Shown here: piece after piece, positions 9,400-21,732 of the stretch
How the letters are laid out: every line of letters begins with the position of its first letter
How positions within the stretch are numbered: the first letter of the stretch is position 1
From: Ahaetulla prasina
Taxonomy: Eukaryota; Chordata; Lepidosauria; Squamata; Colubridae
DNA: 64,000 nucleotides
Assembly (NCBI RefSeq): GCF_028640845.1
Contig: NC_080543.1
Coordinates: 94,849,825-94,913,824, forward strand
Direction: 5' to 3'
The notes under the pieces: generated by a model
What the model was told of the DNA's origin: nothing
Seen by the model: the letters and a program-made list of their open reading frames with translations, nothing else
Database searches by the model: none
Program-made: the position numbers and the translations under genes

Positions 9400-12200
9400 G
9401 GTCATTGAATGACGACTACCTATTGCCATTGAGTCCAATTATTACAAAGTAGGGCTGCAATATTTTTCCTGCATTTGGATTTGGGGGCTTGGGGTTGGGT
9501 TGCCACTAGATTTGACTGACTTCTTAGAAAGCTAAATGTGGAATATTCTTTAAAATACTTTTATTTACCTTGAATTAAACTGTAGGGATTTCTTCAGGTA
9601 GTCTCCGAGCATTGAGGGGAAAAAAATTGAATGTGGGAGCAGAATCATAACTTCTAGGACCAATACAAAGCACAAATATGATCTTATCTTAATATTACAC
9701 TGAACAGATGGTTTCACAGAAACAGATGGCAAATTAGACATGATCAAATTTGGTTTTCATATTCCATGATTTTTTTTACTAACTTTCTCATTAAACTGCT
9801 TTTGAAGGCAATAGCAGCTCATGAGCATGTGTGAAGCAAACATTGAAAGATGACTAATCAAAATTATCCTTCCAAAAACATCACAGCATGTATTTTCAAT
9901 TCTATAGAAAATGCTCCGCTTGGTGTATTTATTATCCTGGCATAATTGAAGATAATAATATTATCATAAGAATTCACTTTTGCAGATTTGCCAAGTTTCT
10001 TGAGAACTTCAGCCACATTGTTATCTCGTTTAGGAAAAGTTATAATAAATTAACAGCTTCCTTCATTTACTGTCATGCCTTCTTAGAGAGGTAATACAAC
10101 TATTTTGTAATGGAACCTATAGAAAAGCTTTCAAAGGATCAATTTATTTGCTTGATCCTCAACAACTCAATTATACTGATTTATCTCCTAAGGATTTTTT
10201 TTTCTTGTTTAAGACAGAGGAACTTATACTTTTTATCCACTGTTTCTAAGTTATTTGCTGCAGCTTAAAAATGAAGGTTTGAAAGAACAGTTTTGGTTTT
10301 TATTTTGCTTTAATACGGATTAATTTGTATAATCATAATTAGAGGAATGAGAATTTCTGTAAAAAAAATATCATACTGAACATTTAATTTGCAACATCTT
10401 ATAGATAAAATTTGTTCAAACAAATAATTGCTATATCCATCACTCTTTTAGAGTAGATTTTCTACATTGGTGGCATTCTGCCTCAGTTAAATGTCTTTGG
10501 CTCAAGTTAATACATGGGGGCTGAAAAATGCCTACTAAATATTATGTTGTTGCTGGAATATGTATATACAGGAAATGTATTTCCTGGGAAATATTAATCT
10601 TGCCAAAATGGAAATAAAGGAAGCATAGCAGGTTAAAACATATTTGCAGGGTGAAAAGAATCATACTGCTTACTTGATGATATGAAACTGGATTTCCCCT
10701 TGCAATCTTTTCTGATGAATTCTGGATTCCATTTATTTTTCTTTAGAGTATTAGATACCTCTATTAAAATGCTGAACAATATGTACTTTCCGTTCTTTAA
10801 TTAAATGTGGTATAAAGAGAACAGTTCAACTTTAAAAGCACTGTAACCTTTCAGAAAGCTGTATCGAAAAGAAATTGCCTGTTTCCTATGGAGAGCAATG
10901 GCTCATTTTTAAGCATCTAAATGGCATTAAACAGACATAAAAGGGGAAAGAACTTCTGAGAAAGTATTTTAGCTTGTGGTAGGCATTTAAATTTATTATG
11001 AGGACTTTTAAGCAACCTATCTTGGCATGGAAAGCCAGATTAAGAGGTTCTAGAACACGGGTGTCAAACACATTGCCATCATGTGACGTATCGTGACTTT
11101 TTCCCCTTTGCGGAGCTGGGGTAGGCGTGGCCTGCGCGTGACGCACTCAGTCTGTGGGCCGCCAGTTTGACACCCCTGTTCTAGAAGAAGGTTTTAAACA
11201 GCCTATATAAATACATATCTCTTGCAGTCTAAATAAAAGATTATAACCAAAATTATATAGCTAGGAACAGTGGTTATCAAACTGACTAATCATTACTTGA
11301 CTTCTGTAATCAGAATTTGGGGTCCACAACCATCAACATATTTTTGCAGTATTTCCACCTTGCCTTTATTTGTACACATTTTATTGAAATTAGCTAACCA
11401 TGGACTAAAAAATAGTATTATACGAATAAAAATAGATATATTCGAGATTATTATATTATTCTGGCAATAATAATAATAATATAAATAAAAATGCAGACTA
11501 TGGAAAATTCTCTAAAAGGCTATCAGATAAGGTAGTTGGGAAAGATTCAGGATACATCAATTTCATATGTTTTATTTAATGAATGCATTCAATCAGAGTA
11601 TAGTTAATATATAAATCATGAGCAACAAAATAGCATTTTTATGAAATTTTACTGTAGCAAAAGCCTATAGATGGCCCTACCTGATCTACATACTGTTTGC
11701 ATTGATCTAATGCTGATTTTGAGGGTGGAGGGATTGTCACTGAAGAATTCCTCTTTATTCATGCAATATATGATAACTAAAATCTAAATTATTACTTCAG
11801 CATTTAATTTCCTGGGAAATGGGCTAATCTCCAAATTGCCAAATAGATCACAAAGTAAAAAACAGAGTTTGTGATCAATGCTAGTGAAAGCTAAGGATCG
11901 CAAACCTCTTTAGAAGTGTTCTCTTGTATTTTCCCCTTAACATTATTAGATTTTTCTTATTGGTATGCAACAATAATCTTTAGTTTTACACATGAAGAAG
12001 CAGTGGTTTAGCCAGCTAAGAAAATTAAAATTGATCTTATAAAGCATGATGTATATGACTAAAGATCACCCCAACAGTTCTAAATTTAAGAATCTAGAAA
12101 ATGCGTCTGAAAATTGATACTGAGTTTCATATAAGAAGATGAAATAAAGTATCAAAAGCTGTAATGTTAACAATTTCCTAGTTCTTCAAATGAACATAAT
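9400..12200. other. AT-rich intergenic sequence with one MITE
   Basis: Apart from the hAT MITE at 11056-11178 I see no gene, RNA or repeat here. Open frames are short and without motifs. Confidence 0.5.
11056..11178. mobile_element. hAT-type MITE (CAGGGGTGTCAAAC family), copy 2
   Basis: 123 bp with ends CACGGGTGTCAAAC and GTTTGACACCCCTG and a perfect 8-bp duplication TTCTAGAA at 11048-11055 and 11179-11186. Confidence 0.9.
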
Positions 12201-12202
12201 TG

Positions 12203-12440
12203 TAGTGTCCTTGCTGCTCTCTGAGTTTGGATGTTTTCTTGCAGACATTGCATTACCAAATATAATATTATATATCAATATATTAATAAAAGTAATATAA
12301 TTTATATAGTGACTTATATACTAAGCCATTAACAATAAGAGCATATCCTACTCCCTTCTAGCACTGATGATGTTGCATAGTTTGGTAACAAAATGTTTGC
12401 AAGAAAACATCCAAGCTCAGAGGGCACCAAAGACTCACAG
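12203..12440. mobile_element. PLE family C terminal fragments in inverted pair
   Basis: The plus copy (12361-12440) carries GCA-CTGATGA-T-[GTTGC...GTAAC], then a decayed GAAA/GTC, then TTGC. A minus partial copy lies at 12203-12262. A better-kept copy is at 58008-58048. About 100 bp of AT-rich DNA separates the two arms. Confidence 0.55.
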
Positions 12441-12607
12441 TCCAATCCTGAGCTACAAATATTCTCTTCTATCAGTATAAATGTAATTGACATCCTATTC
12501 ACTTCAAGGGTAGAAGGTAGAAACTCAAATCAAGTCTTGCTATGCAACTCACAGACCCATTTTGGATGTGTTTACTCTATTTTAGGCTTCATCTTGGTAA
12601 ATAACTG

Positions 12608-13385
12608 ATGCATTTTATTTTATTTTATTTATATTTTATTATTTTTATTTTATTTTTCACATTTCTGTACCACCAATCTCCCTCAAAGAAGGACTCTGGT
12701 CAGTGTACAATAAAATAGAATGTAAAAAGTATTTGTAAAAATTAAAAATTTTAGGAGGTGGCAAGAGATTAAAATTAAGCTGCCGAGCATTACCTTGGGC
12801 AAGGTGGGCAGCATAGAAGTTTGATCGAACAATCCATCAATCAATTAATCATATTAATTAAAAGCAGTGGTGAAATTCAGCTGGCTCTATCCGGATCGTG
12901 CAATCCGGTAGCGCCGGCGGTGGGAGGCTCCGCCCATCCACCCGGACATTATCATGTCCCATTTCTGACCCTCTGCGCATGCATAGAAGGCTCTGCACAT
13001 GCATTGAGGAGGCACACACACTCAAATTTGCAAGCCGGTAGCAAAGGTAAGTGAATACCATCCCTGGTTAAAAGGCAAAGGGAGGGCTTTCATAGGGCTA
13101 AACAGACCCAGGGTTGTCTGCTCCCCCAGGCTCCACATGCAGGGCACAGAGAGTCCAGAAAAGTGGAGGCCTGTGTCACCTCTGGGAAAAGAATATTCCA
13201 TAAAGTGGGGGCAACAGCAGAGCAGGCTCTCTTGCTAGGCTCCACCAATCAGAATTCTTTAACTGATGAGGTCTGCAACATTCCCTGCCTGATCAGTTGT
13301 GATCGGCTGATGTAATGGGATGAAGATGGTTCCATAGGTAGCCCAGCTTCATACCATGCAGGACAGTTGCAAATTACTTACATAG
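12608..13385 (-). mobile_element. L2-like LINE 3' fragment, interrupted by a MITE
   Basis: The minus strand ends with a TTTTA-type tail (12612-12658) preceded by the L2-type end AGAGTCCTTCTTTGAGGGAG. The part right of the MITE (13067-13385) corresponds to the C-terminal coding and 3' region (GAATATTCTTTTCCCAGAGG and onward). It is more decayed than the copies at 25-28 kb, so it is older. Confidence 0.65.
12865..13066. mobile_element. hAT-type MITE (CAGGGGTGAAAT family), copy 2
   Basis: Ends CAGTGGTGAAATTCAG and TGAATACCATCCCTG. Flanks ATTAAAAG (12857-12864) and GTTAAAAG (13067-13074) match at 7 of 8. Inserted in the L2-like LINE. Confidence 0.85.
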
Positions 13386-13829
13386 ATTTAACAGACCTGA
13401 AAAGTTACCTAGTGAAGTATTTGGTTAAAATGTAAAGCATCTTGCAATAGAACATTCTGACATCTTTAAATTGCTTTGTTAATCTAGGAGTCGTGTTGGA
13501 CATTGTACTGACAGATTACAAATGCATATAAATTCTCCACTCCTAAACCAGATAAATAGTTTTCTAAGCCTCGCAGAATTTGGGACTATAAACCTTTAGC
13601 TCAGAGGTATGTATGTTTTGCTCTTAACTACTCTCACCTTAAAGAAGAATTTTAATTTTTTTCATGAGAATTGTTTGTTTTTAAAGGACAAGCCAATTTC
13701 TATCCACAGCAATTTTTCATGGTTTAACACAAGTTAACAAGTAAACTAAAGTTAACAAAATAGCATGGCTGTACTGTGGGAATGGAAAATTGACAATTAG
13801 AATGGCAACTCCATTGAAAAACACTACAA

Positions 13830-14835
13830 TACTGGTTGTTGTTTAGTAACTAAGGTGTGTTAAACACTTCACAACCCCATGGACTACTAGAACACCAGGC
13901 CCCCCTGTCCATCACTGTGTCTGAGGGTTTGCCCAAATTCATCATCAATGACACTATCTAACCGTATCATCCTCTGCCATCCCCTTCTCCTTTTGCCTTC
14001 AGTCTTTCCTAACATCTGGGTCTTTTCCAGTGAGTTCTCTCTTCTCATTAGATGGCCAAAGTATTTGAGCTTCATCTTCAGTTTCTGTCCTTCCAAAGAA
14101 CAGTCAGGGTTGATTTCCTCTAGGACTGACTTGCAATCCAAGGAATTCTCAATAGTCTTCTTCAGCACTACAATTTAAAAGCAACACTTGTTCGGAGCTC
14201 AGCCTTCCTTGTGGTCCAACTCTCAGAGCCATACATTACTACTGGGAAAACTATAATTTTGGCTATATGGACCTTTGTTGGCAAGGTTATGTCGCTGCTT
14301 TTTATTATGCTGTCTATGTCAGGGGTGAAATCTACTTACCTTTCTTACCGATTCGGAAGGAACCCGCGTATGTGTCACATTCATGCACAGATCTTCTGTG
14401 CATGCGCAGAAGGTAAAAAACACATTACTTCCTGGTTAAAACCAGGAAGTAATGACAACCAGTAGGGTGGGTGGAACTTTGCTCCGCCATCGCTACTGGA
14501 TTGCTAAATTAGCAGCCATGATCGCTACCGAATCGCACAATCCAGTCCAAACCGGGAGCATTTCACCCCTGCTCTATCTTTCTCATAGCTTTCCTCCAAA
14601 GAGCAATCATCTTATAACTTCATGTCTGCAGTCACTATCTGCAGAGCTCTTGGAGCCGGAGAAAATAAAATCTGTCACAGCTTCCATTTCTTCCCCTACT
14701 ATTTGCCAGGAAGTGATGGGATTGGATACCATAATCTTACTTTTTTAATGTTGAGTCTCAAGCCGACTCCTATTTCACCCTCCTCAAGAGGTTCTTTGGT
14801 TCCTCTTCCCTCTCTGCCATTAGAGTAGTAACATC
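13830..14835 (-). mobile_element. BovB/RTE LINE fragment interrupted by a hAT MITE
   Basis: The minus frame at 13887-14168 reads KLKYFGHLMRRENSLEK, then GKTEGKRRRGWQRM, the BovB C-terminus. The right-hand part (14572-14835) continues upstream into the RT domain: its complement describes the stretch after the catalytic site, with the codons for ADDTTLMAE-like sequence decayed near 14820. The MITE at 14320-14571 splits the element. Several frameshifts are present. Confidence 0.85.
14320..14571. mobile_element. hAT-type MITE (CAGGGGTGAAAT family), copy 3
   Basis: Ends CAGGGGTGAAAT and ATTTCACCCCTG, perfectly complementary. Flanks GTCTATGT and CTCTATCT match at 6 of 8. It contains the palindrome ACTTCCTGGTTAAAACCAGG that is also found in the copy at 21764, but in reversed orientation. 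Inserted in BovB. Confidence 0.88.
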
Positions 14836-15089
14836 TGCATATCTGAACCACAGCACTTACTTATAGGTAAAAAGGTGGCAACTAATAAAAGAGTTACAGA
14901 TATAGGTGATATAGCTATAGGTGCCCAAAATATTTATTTTCAACCATTTGCATTTTATTTTCAATCATTTTGATTTAATTTATTAGGGAAAACATTTCTA
15001 GATTCTTTTTTTTTTTTGCCCCCAAATAAAATTATGTTGAATGAAAGCAGGATTCTAGCACTCAGAGAGTAGTCCAAGTGGGTAGAGGT

Positions 15090-16260
15090 CAATTCAATTC
15101 AAACCTTTATTGTCAGAGTACAGTATGTTTACTATGAGATTGGCTGAGCCTCCCTTTGTGCACCCTCCCCAACACAATACAACTCACAGTGAAAGACAGA
15201 AAATCCCTATCCCAGTGAATCCTGCTAACAAACAATCCAATTCTATTGCACCATGTGAACTTATTGCACTTTGCGCCAGCTCTGCAAGTCAATCGTACTA
15301 TGTTGTTGTGATTATTTTTCATTCAGGAGTCTGACAACCCACAGATAAAAATTGTTCTCCAATTTTTATCTGTGGGTTTTATCTATGCCTGTTTGTGCAG
15401 CTGCCTATGCTTCTATATCTCCTTTATTTATTTTATTTTATTTTATTTTATTTTATTTTATTTATTTCATCAAGCATGTACTTTATGACAGATACAAGTG
15501 TAAACATAATTATAAATACATGTAAAGGATATGAATAAAAGAAAACATTAGGACAGGGACAGTAGGCAGGCTGGTGTACTTATGCACGCCTCTTACAGAC
15601 CCCTTAGGAATGGGGTGAGGTCTTCAGTAGACAGCCTAAGGTTAAAGTTTTGGGGATTTGGGGAAGAAACCACAGAGTCTGGTAGTGCATTCCAGGCATT
15701 GACAACTCTGTTACTGAAGTCGTATTTTCTACAGACTACAGTTCTACAGTGGATCGGTTTACCACGAGTTTGTATCTATAGTGTCCTCTTGTATTGTTTT
15801 GGTTGAAGCTGAAGTATTCATTGGCTGGTAGGACATTGTAGCAGATGATTTTATGTATTGTGCTTAGGTCAGACCAAAATCGGTGAAGTTCTAAGTTATC
15901 TAAGCCCAAAATTTTGAGTCTGGTGACATAAGGTATTTTGTTGCAAGCAGAGGAGTGGAGGACTCTTCTTGTGAAATGTCTCTGGATTTGTTCAAATGTA
16001 TTAATGTCTGATATGCAGTGTGGGTTCCAGACAGATGTGCTATATTCAAGAATTGGTCTGGTAAAAGTTAAAAAAAAATGTTCCTTCCTGAGGGCAAGAG
16101 AATAAAGAAGCACTGACCAGGGTGTGAGTTTTCCCTGAGGATTTTCCTCACTCTTATAAGGCAGCGATCCCTAGTGATGTCATCTAGTGGTATCAGGGGA
16201 CAGCCCATGATGTTTTGTGCTGTGCTTACCACCCTCTGTAATATTGTCTCAGTATCCTGT
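15090..16260 (-). mobile_element. Non-LTR retrotransposon 3' part, split by a later LINE
   Basis: The left part (15090-15420) ends in a TTATTGTCAGAGTACAG-type 3' end with a GAATT-like tail. The right part (16066-16260) continues its 3' UTR (GACATCACTAGGGATCGCTG and the stretch that reads as accessory to a YYVVRW-type end). Between them lies the CR1/jockey-type copy 15421-16065. A related 3' end is at 28996-31330. Clade not assigned. Confidence 0.5.
15421..16065 (-). mobile_element. Non-LTR retrotransposon (CR1/jockey-type), second copy
   Basis: The minus frame 15736-16113 encodes PILEYSTSVWNPH and onward, closely similar to the fragment at 5730-6299, with several frame breaks near its end. 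The 3' tail is a TTTTA run (15424-15468). Confidence 0.75.
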
Positions 16261-18045
16261 CTTCTACTGTAATATCATTTCACTTGTCTGTACTTTCTAA
16301 TTAAATTACTAATTAGGGAACTTATATTCCAAGGCCTTTATAATAGACAAAGAATGAGCAGCTCGGGAGATGCAGAAAGACACAGAACTAAACCTTCTGA
16401 AGCACCCTGAGAATGAGATTAAAAAACACATTATCTTTCCCAGGAAAAACACACTTAGAAAATGAGGAGGCCGATTTTAGTTTATAATTAATACTGTATA
16501 TACCATCCATTTCAGTATGGACAAAAATATCGAACCAATTAACTATCCTAAATGAGTAGTAGTTCTATTATCCATTGCCAAAGGTTACAACAGATCTAAA
16601 ACATTATCAATTTTTTCTTAGTATAAAATAAAATGAACTCCAGCCCAGGAGATAGAGAACTGACTATTGTATCTTACCAAGTTGTAATAAAAAAAAACCT
16701 TAAAGTAAAGCTAATTAAATGATTAAATTGTAAACTAAATTGATTTTTTGATCTTGTTTTTAAGGAGGACTTTTTGGCATCAATTTTTGGCACATTTTGG
16801 AGGGGTGTAGAGTTCTCTTCGTTAATATCAGATAGTCTAATTTGGGTTCAATGTCATATAGTTTTAAGTCTTTACAATTTGATGCTGTTACAATTGTTCA
16901 GATACATACTCCCTTGAAAGGAAATTAAAGCAGCCCTTTTGTACAAATCGACTGCTTCAAAAAGATGTTTCTTTCATCCATTTACTTTGAAGTAAGAATG
17001 ATCAGTATGAAAGGAATGGCTGGATACAATTAATTAAAAGAAAACATCAGTGAGATCAAATCCAGGATCATTCTACTAAGCTGAAAAGCTTGTAGTATTG
17101 GGATCTAAATTGCTGAGAGAGAGCTGTTCCTGGTGAGACCTTTGACATTTATTGATGTACATGAATACTCAAGGGATTAAAAAAAAATCCAATAATCTAG
17201 TACTGAAAAGAGCAAAAAGCCCTCAAATTAATGAAATGGTTAAAAAACTGGAGACAGTGTATGAATTCATCCCTGCAGCAACAGCTTTCTATAGAAGCAT
17301 TCAGTACCTGAATATTAAGATTTCTAAATAACAACAAAAAACCCCACTAAGATGATAGATGCATGTAATATATATTCAGAATGCATCCTTAGTTTCATGT
17401 GATTGGTATATGGTTTTTAAAAATAAGTCCTGTATCTTACTGTAAACTGGAAAATAATATTTCAATAAAAAGGAATGTTTTTTTTCAATTGGAAATTTCA
17501 TATATTGGAATAAAATCATACATATCCTTGTGATGAAGCAGAATTTCTATTCTATCTCAGTAGTTTTCTCACTTCCCCCAACTCTGTCCAAGAGATTCCC
17601 TTAATCCTCCAAACTAGTTTTGGAAATTCCCAAAACTGGTTTCCAGGAGAAAGGATGGAAATTGTTTCTCTAGCAGGTAGGATTTAATAGGGATTAATCA
17701 GTACCTTTTTCTTGAAGCTGCATCTCTATCCAAGGTTAGAAAAAAAGGAAATATTGGAGCCCTGAATGGGGAGTACTGTGTTCCCTGGGCTATAGATTAA
17801 GAATAATAGGAGAGCATTTGATAGAGCATGAGTGAGTTTCTCTGATATATTTGATACTGCTTCCTATGAAAGTATAGTACAATGAATGCAATCAACATTG
17901 CATTAAAACCATATCAAATAATACAATATACATTAAAAATATGCATCTAAAGAATGCATAGAACAAGATTTGTATTTGAAGGCAAGTGAAGAGTGTGTGC
18001 ACATACATACACATAAACATGCTCATCCAAGGATATCCTTGAATC
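16261..18045. other. AT-rich intergenic sequence
   Basis: No gene, RNA or recognisable repeat found. Confidence 0.5.
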
Positions 18046-18049
18046 ACTC

Positions 18050-18280
18050 AACAAGCAGTGGTGGTGCATGGTTCAAATGTAGGCTAACAGCCCAAAGCCA
18101 GGAGTTTGATCCTGACCAGTTCATAGTTGACTCAGCCTTCCATTCTTCCAAGATCAATAAAATGAGGATCCAGATTGTTGGGGGCAATATGCTGACACTG
18201 TAAACCACTCAGAGAGTGCTGTAAAGCACTATGGGGCAGTATATAAGCTTAAGTGCTTTTGCTAGTGCTAGTGCTATATC
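18050..18280 (+). mobile_element. tRNA-derived squamate SINE (type 1), copy 1
   Basis: A decayed tRNA-like head (GGTGGTGCATGGTTCAAATG, then GAGTTTGATCCTGACC as B box) is followed by the shared body GTTGACTCAGCCTTCCATTC, AATATGCTGACACTGTAAAC and a GCTATTGCTAT-like tail. Other copies lie at 21300, 36140, 47358 and 48338. Confidence 0.75.
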
Positions 18281-18796
18281 CTGCAGATCATTGTAATTAA
18301 TATTAATGCTTTCATCCATCATGATGTTAAAAAAAACTTGGCAGAAACAAAAGATGCTTTAGTTCATGAATGAATTGTGATGAACTGCAACTGACATAAC
18401 AAGGATCGTGTCTCTAACAGAGCCACAGTGATTCTGCACCCAAAGAAAGCACTAATGCATTAAGCCTGCCAATACTGATTTTCACCATGGTTACTGAACA
18501 AGCTGTAAATGTTCATTAGTACAGAATACTAAGCAGCAAAGGTTGAGTTGGATTGATACGTTAAAGCTAAGTCAGGGGCTGGCAGCATGATACTGATGTG
18601 ATCACGGACACCTTTCTTGGCAGTTGCTCAACTCCTTACCATCTCCCTTGATCCCAAAAAGAAGCAGCAAGGAACAAAAATGAATTTGTTAATAAATGGA
18701 TATTTTTTTGATAGGCCACACCCAGCACCACAGACTTTATCAGAATAAGCAAGCTCACTGTGCCAGTTGTATTAATAGCACAAATCAGACATTATC

Positions 18797-18960
18797 CTGA
18801 CTAGGTGGCTCAGTGGCGAAGACACTGAGCTTGTTGATCAGAAAATGCGTCAGTTTGGCGTTTCGAATCGCTAGTACAGGTCTACTGCATGAGTAGGGGG
18901 TTGGACTAGATGACTTCCAAGGACCCTTCCAACTCTGTTACTATTACTATTATTTTTAAA
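18797..18960 (+). mobile_element. tRNA-derived SINE (type 2) with a CR1 tail
   Basis: The head GTGGCTCAGTGGCGAAGACA (A box) and GTTTCGAATCGCTAG (B box) are followed by GGGGGTTGGACTAGATGACT and GACCCTTCCAACTCTGTTAC, which is the CR1 3' end. A SINE with this tail would be copied by the CR1 reverse transcriptase. Confidence 0.8.
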
Positions 18961-19509
18961 CAGAGGACTATGAGTATTGAAATCCAACACATACTAGACA
19001 TTATTGTGGCAAAGGTTATTATGTACAAAGTGTGTGATGATGCAAGTGCTTTTGGCATTGTTTTTTATTTATTATTAAATTGATATGCCACCCATCTTGC
19101 TATCAAGCAACACTGAGCCTCTGCTTACAAGTTTCAGTTTAAAAATAACTCTGTTTAAAGATAACTCTGTGTTTGCATCCTATACAAATGTGTCCCTTCT
19201 GATTACTTTCATAATAAATGGGAAATGTAAGAAACCTGCAATCTTTTGACACTGTTTTATTATTTAAATACCCAAATAAGTATTTCTTTATGGAACATAT
19301 TTCCTTATTACATGGGTGTTTTCTATAAGCTGTTATCATATGTTTTCAAAGTGTTCCTTGTTCTCCTACATTTCTTACTCAATCCTTTACTGTATTCATA
19401 GCTTATCCATCTGGGAAATCTAATTCTACAGAGCTCTTCCTATGTATCTTTTTTTTTCTTTTTTTATAAATCTTTGGAATTGTTTTGGTAGTGCCATGCC
19501 CAGGATCTT

Positions 19510-19593
19510 CCAAACTTTGGCACCTTGAAGATAGGTGGGCATCAATCCACAGAATTCTTAAGAGGTCCACCCATCTTCAAGTTGCCAAGTTTG
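19510..19593. mobile_element. Palindromic MITE-like element
   Basis: Arms CAAACTTTGGCACCTTGAAG and TCTTCAAGTTGCCAAGTTTG pair at nearly 90 percent over about 28 bp with a 26-bp loop. It resembles the CAGGGGTCTCCAACC family, but no clear target duplication is seen. Confidence 0.5.
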
Positions 19594-19749
19594 AAAAAGA
19601 CGGTAAAACAGATTCCAATTACTTGTACGATATCGTTTCATAAGCAAGGACTGACTATTTTTGGGGGGGAGGGAGCTCTGATTGTCATCCCTTTTCTCCC
19701 CCCCCCCAAAAAAAAAAGAGGGGGAAGAGGCGGGAAGAGGCGAAGAGAT

Positions 19750-20400
19750 CATATTTTTGCCCCATCAGATATTTTCAGCCAACTCTGTCCGGCATTAGCA
19801 ACGGGGTGTGTGGGAATGGCTGCTGCGGAAGCTGCTACCGCTGGCCTCTCGCATCTGGCTGCCGCAGGACCGCTTTTGCTTTGCTCCTGGGGTCGCTCTG
19901 CAGTCGCTGCGACAAAGGGGTGGCTTTGTCGCAGCGACTACTGTTGCTGGAGATGAAAAGTGCCGCTGCTGCTGCTGTTGCTACTATTCCTCTTCCGTCC
20001 CTGTCCTGCCCTGACCCGCTGGCACTTTTCCCTGCTCGCGACCATTCTGTCCTTTCTTGGGCTCTGGACGCTGTGACCGACCCTCTTCCTCTACTCCTCA
20101 TCTTACGACCTTCGAGCTGCTACTCGCCGACACCCCAACCGATCCCCGAGCCTGTGCAACGGCAGAATTCTCATTCCCTCCTTTATTTTTATTTTTTTTA
20201 TATTTTTTTTGCACACCCACCCAAGCCTTCTCTTCGTCACCTCCCGTCTTCTGACGACTTCCAGATCTGCCTTTTATGTGCGTCGGCTTTATCGGCTGTT
20301 TTAAAAGGGGAAGGCGGAACCCGCCGCCTTTTCACCGTTCTTCATAATCCGGAGTTATTTATAAAAATGATAAAGGTGGAATTAAAAAAAATCTAAAAGC
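19750..20400. other. CpG-rich patch of unknown origin with a 16-bp perfect hairpin
   Basis: About 650 bp is strongly richer in G, C and CpG than the surrounding DNA. It includes GCT/GCC codon-like runs and a perfect hairpin at 19902-19939 (AGTCGCTGCGACAAAG, 6-nt loop, complement). Open frames on the plus strand (19525-19956, 19806-20396) are low-complexity and have no known domain. It could be the 5' UTR/promoter of a LINE-1 or the first exon of a non-coding transcript; I cannot decide. Confidence 0.4.
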
Positions 20401-21299
20401 TTAAAATATCTGGAACGTTTATAGTTGGATTATAAAACCGGCTGGGATTATCTAACAGAGAAAATAGCAGAATTTCAAGTTTGTGAAAAGTTCGTGAGGC
20501 TTCTGCAGCTACTTCCCTAAATCGCCACATTAATATTATTTTTTAATGTAGATTGAATTCGTAAGAGTATTTATAGTGACTATATTATTTGCGTCTCATT
20601 TAATTATAAAATAGATTGAATCAGAGTTAGGTTTTGTTCTGGCCACAAGAGTTTTCTTCTTTGAGCTCTGGATCCCCCTGCCCGAGGATAGTCCTCTGCA
20701 GCAAGAATCTGGCTAATTCTGACTCCTTTGCTTACCATTTTAAAATATTGATTGAATCTGAAAGGTCTGCGAAAGCTAATTCATACAGATAAATTTATAG
20801 CTAGTCGTGCAAGTGGCTTAAGGAGGTAGGGCTATAAATTAATATACTTAAGTAGAACTTCCTTTTGTGCTGAAACAAACAATACTGCAGTACATTGTGA
20901 CCGTGGCAAATAGAAATCTAGTGGACTGATAAATACATACATACAGACCCATCACACTGTTCTCTTTTGAGGTAAGTCATATTATTCAGAGCATTGGGCG
21001 GTGGGGGGGCGGGTGAGAAAAGAAATCGCTCCACAAATTAAAAGCATGGAATCAGAACAAGGAAAAAAGTTTTATATTACAGTATGCTAACACTTTTCAC
21101 TATATGTCTCCAAGCCTTTCACTCTTTGCTACCCATCTTTACATTTATCACACCCACATGCTGCTTCATACATTGCCATTTATTCCATATCGTCACTGCT
21201 ATATTTAAAAATCTTTTCCAACCACAACTTTCTCAGGTTTTCTCTTCCTCTCACCCTACTGATTCTTCCTTCATATATAAAATTGGAGACACCATCCTT
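20401..21299. other. AT-rich intergenic sequence
   Basis: Nothing supportable seen apart from a short CATA run near 20933. Confidence 0.45.
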
Positions 21300-21655
21300 A
21301 ATAGCAATAGCACTTAGACTTATGTATCACTCCATAGTGCTTTACAGCAGGGGTCTCCAACCTTGGTCCCTTTAAGACTTGTGGATTTCAACTCCCAGAG
21401 TTCCTCAGCCAGCAAAGCTCTGGGAGTTGAAGTCCACAAGTCTTAAAGGGACCAAGGTTGGAGACCCCTGCTTTACAGCACTCTATGAGCAGTTTACAGA
21501 TGTCAGCATATTTCCCCCAACCATCTGGGTCCTCATTTTACAACTTTGGAAGGATGGAAAGCTTGAGCCGATCAGGATCGAACTCCTGGCTATGTGTAGA
21601 GTTAGCCTGCAACACTGCATTCTAATCACTGCACCATCAGGGCTCCTCCTCCTAT
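21300..21655 (-). mobile_element. tRNA-derived squamate SINE (type 1), interrupted by a MITE
   Basis: The minus orientation matches the copy at 47358. It was split by the MITE at 21348-21470, whose duplicated CTTTACAG belongs to the SINE sequence (AGTGCTTTACAGCAC). Confidence 0.8.
21348..21470. mobile_element. Palindromic hAT-type MITE (CAGGGGTCTCCAACC family), copy 2
   Basis: Perfect 8-bp duplication CTTTACAG (21340-21347, 21471-21478). The two arms are nearly identical over about 55 bp, so the copy is young. Confidence 0.92.
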
Positions 21656-21732
21656 AGGACACAATGATCTCAAAGTATGTCTTCAATAGCCATTGCTCAT
21701 TTTTTAATTCAGCATACATTTATTTGTCATCT

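Noticed and set aside
19525..20396. Open frames in the CpG-rich patch as possible protein-coding exon
   Set aside because: Low-complexity Ala/Leu/Cys runs produced by GCT/CTG repeats, no domain, and several frames are open at once, as expected from stop-poor GC-rich DNA.
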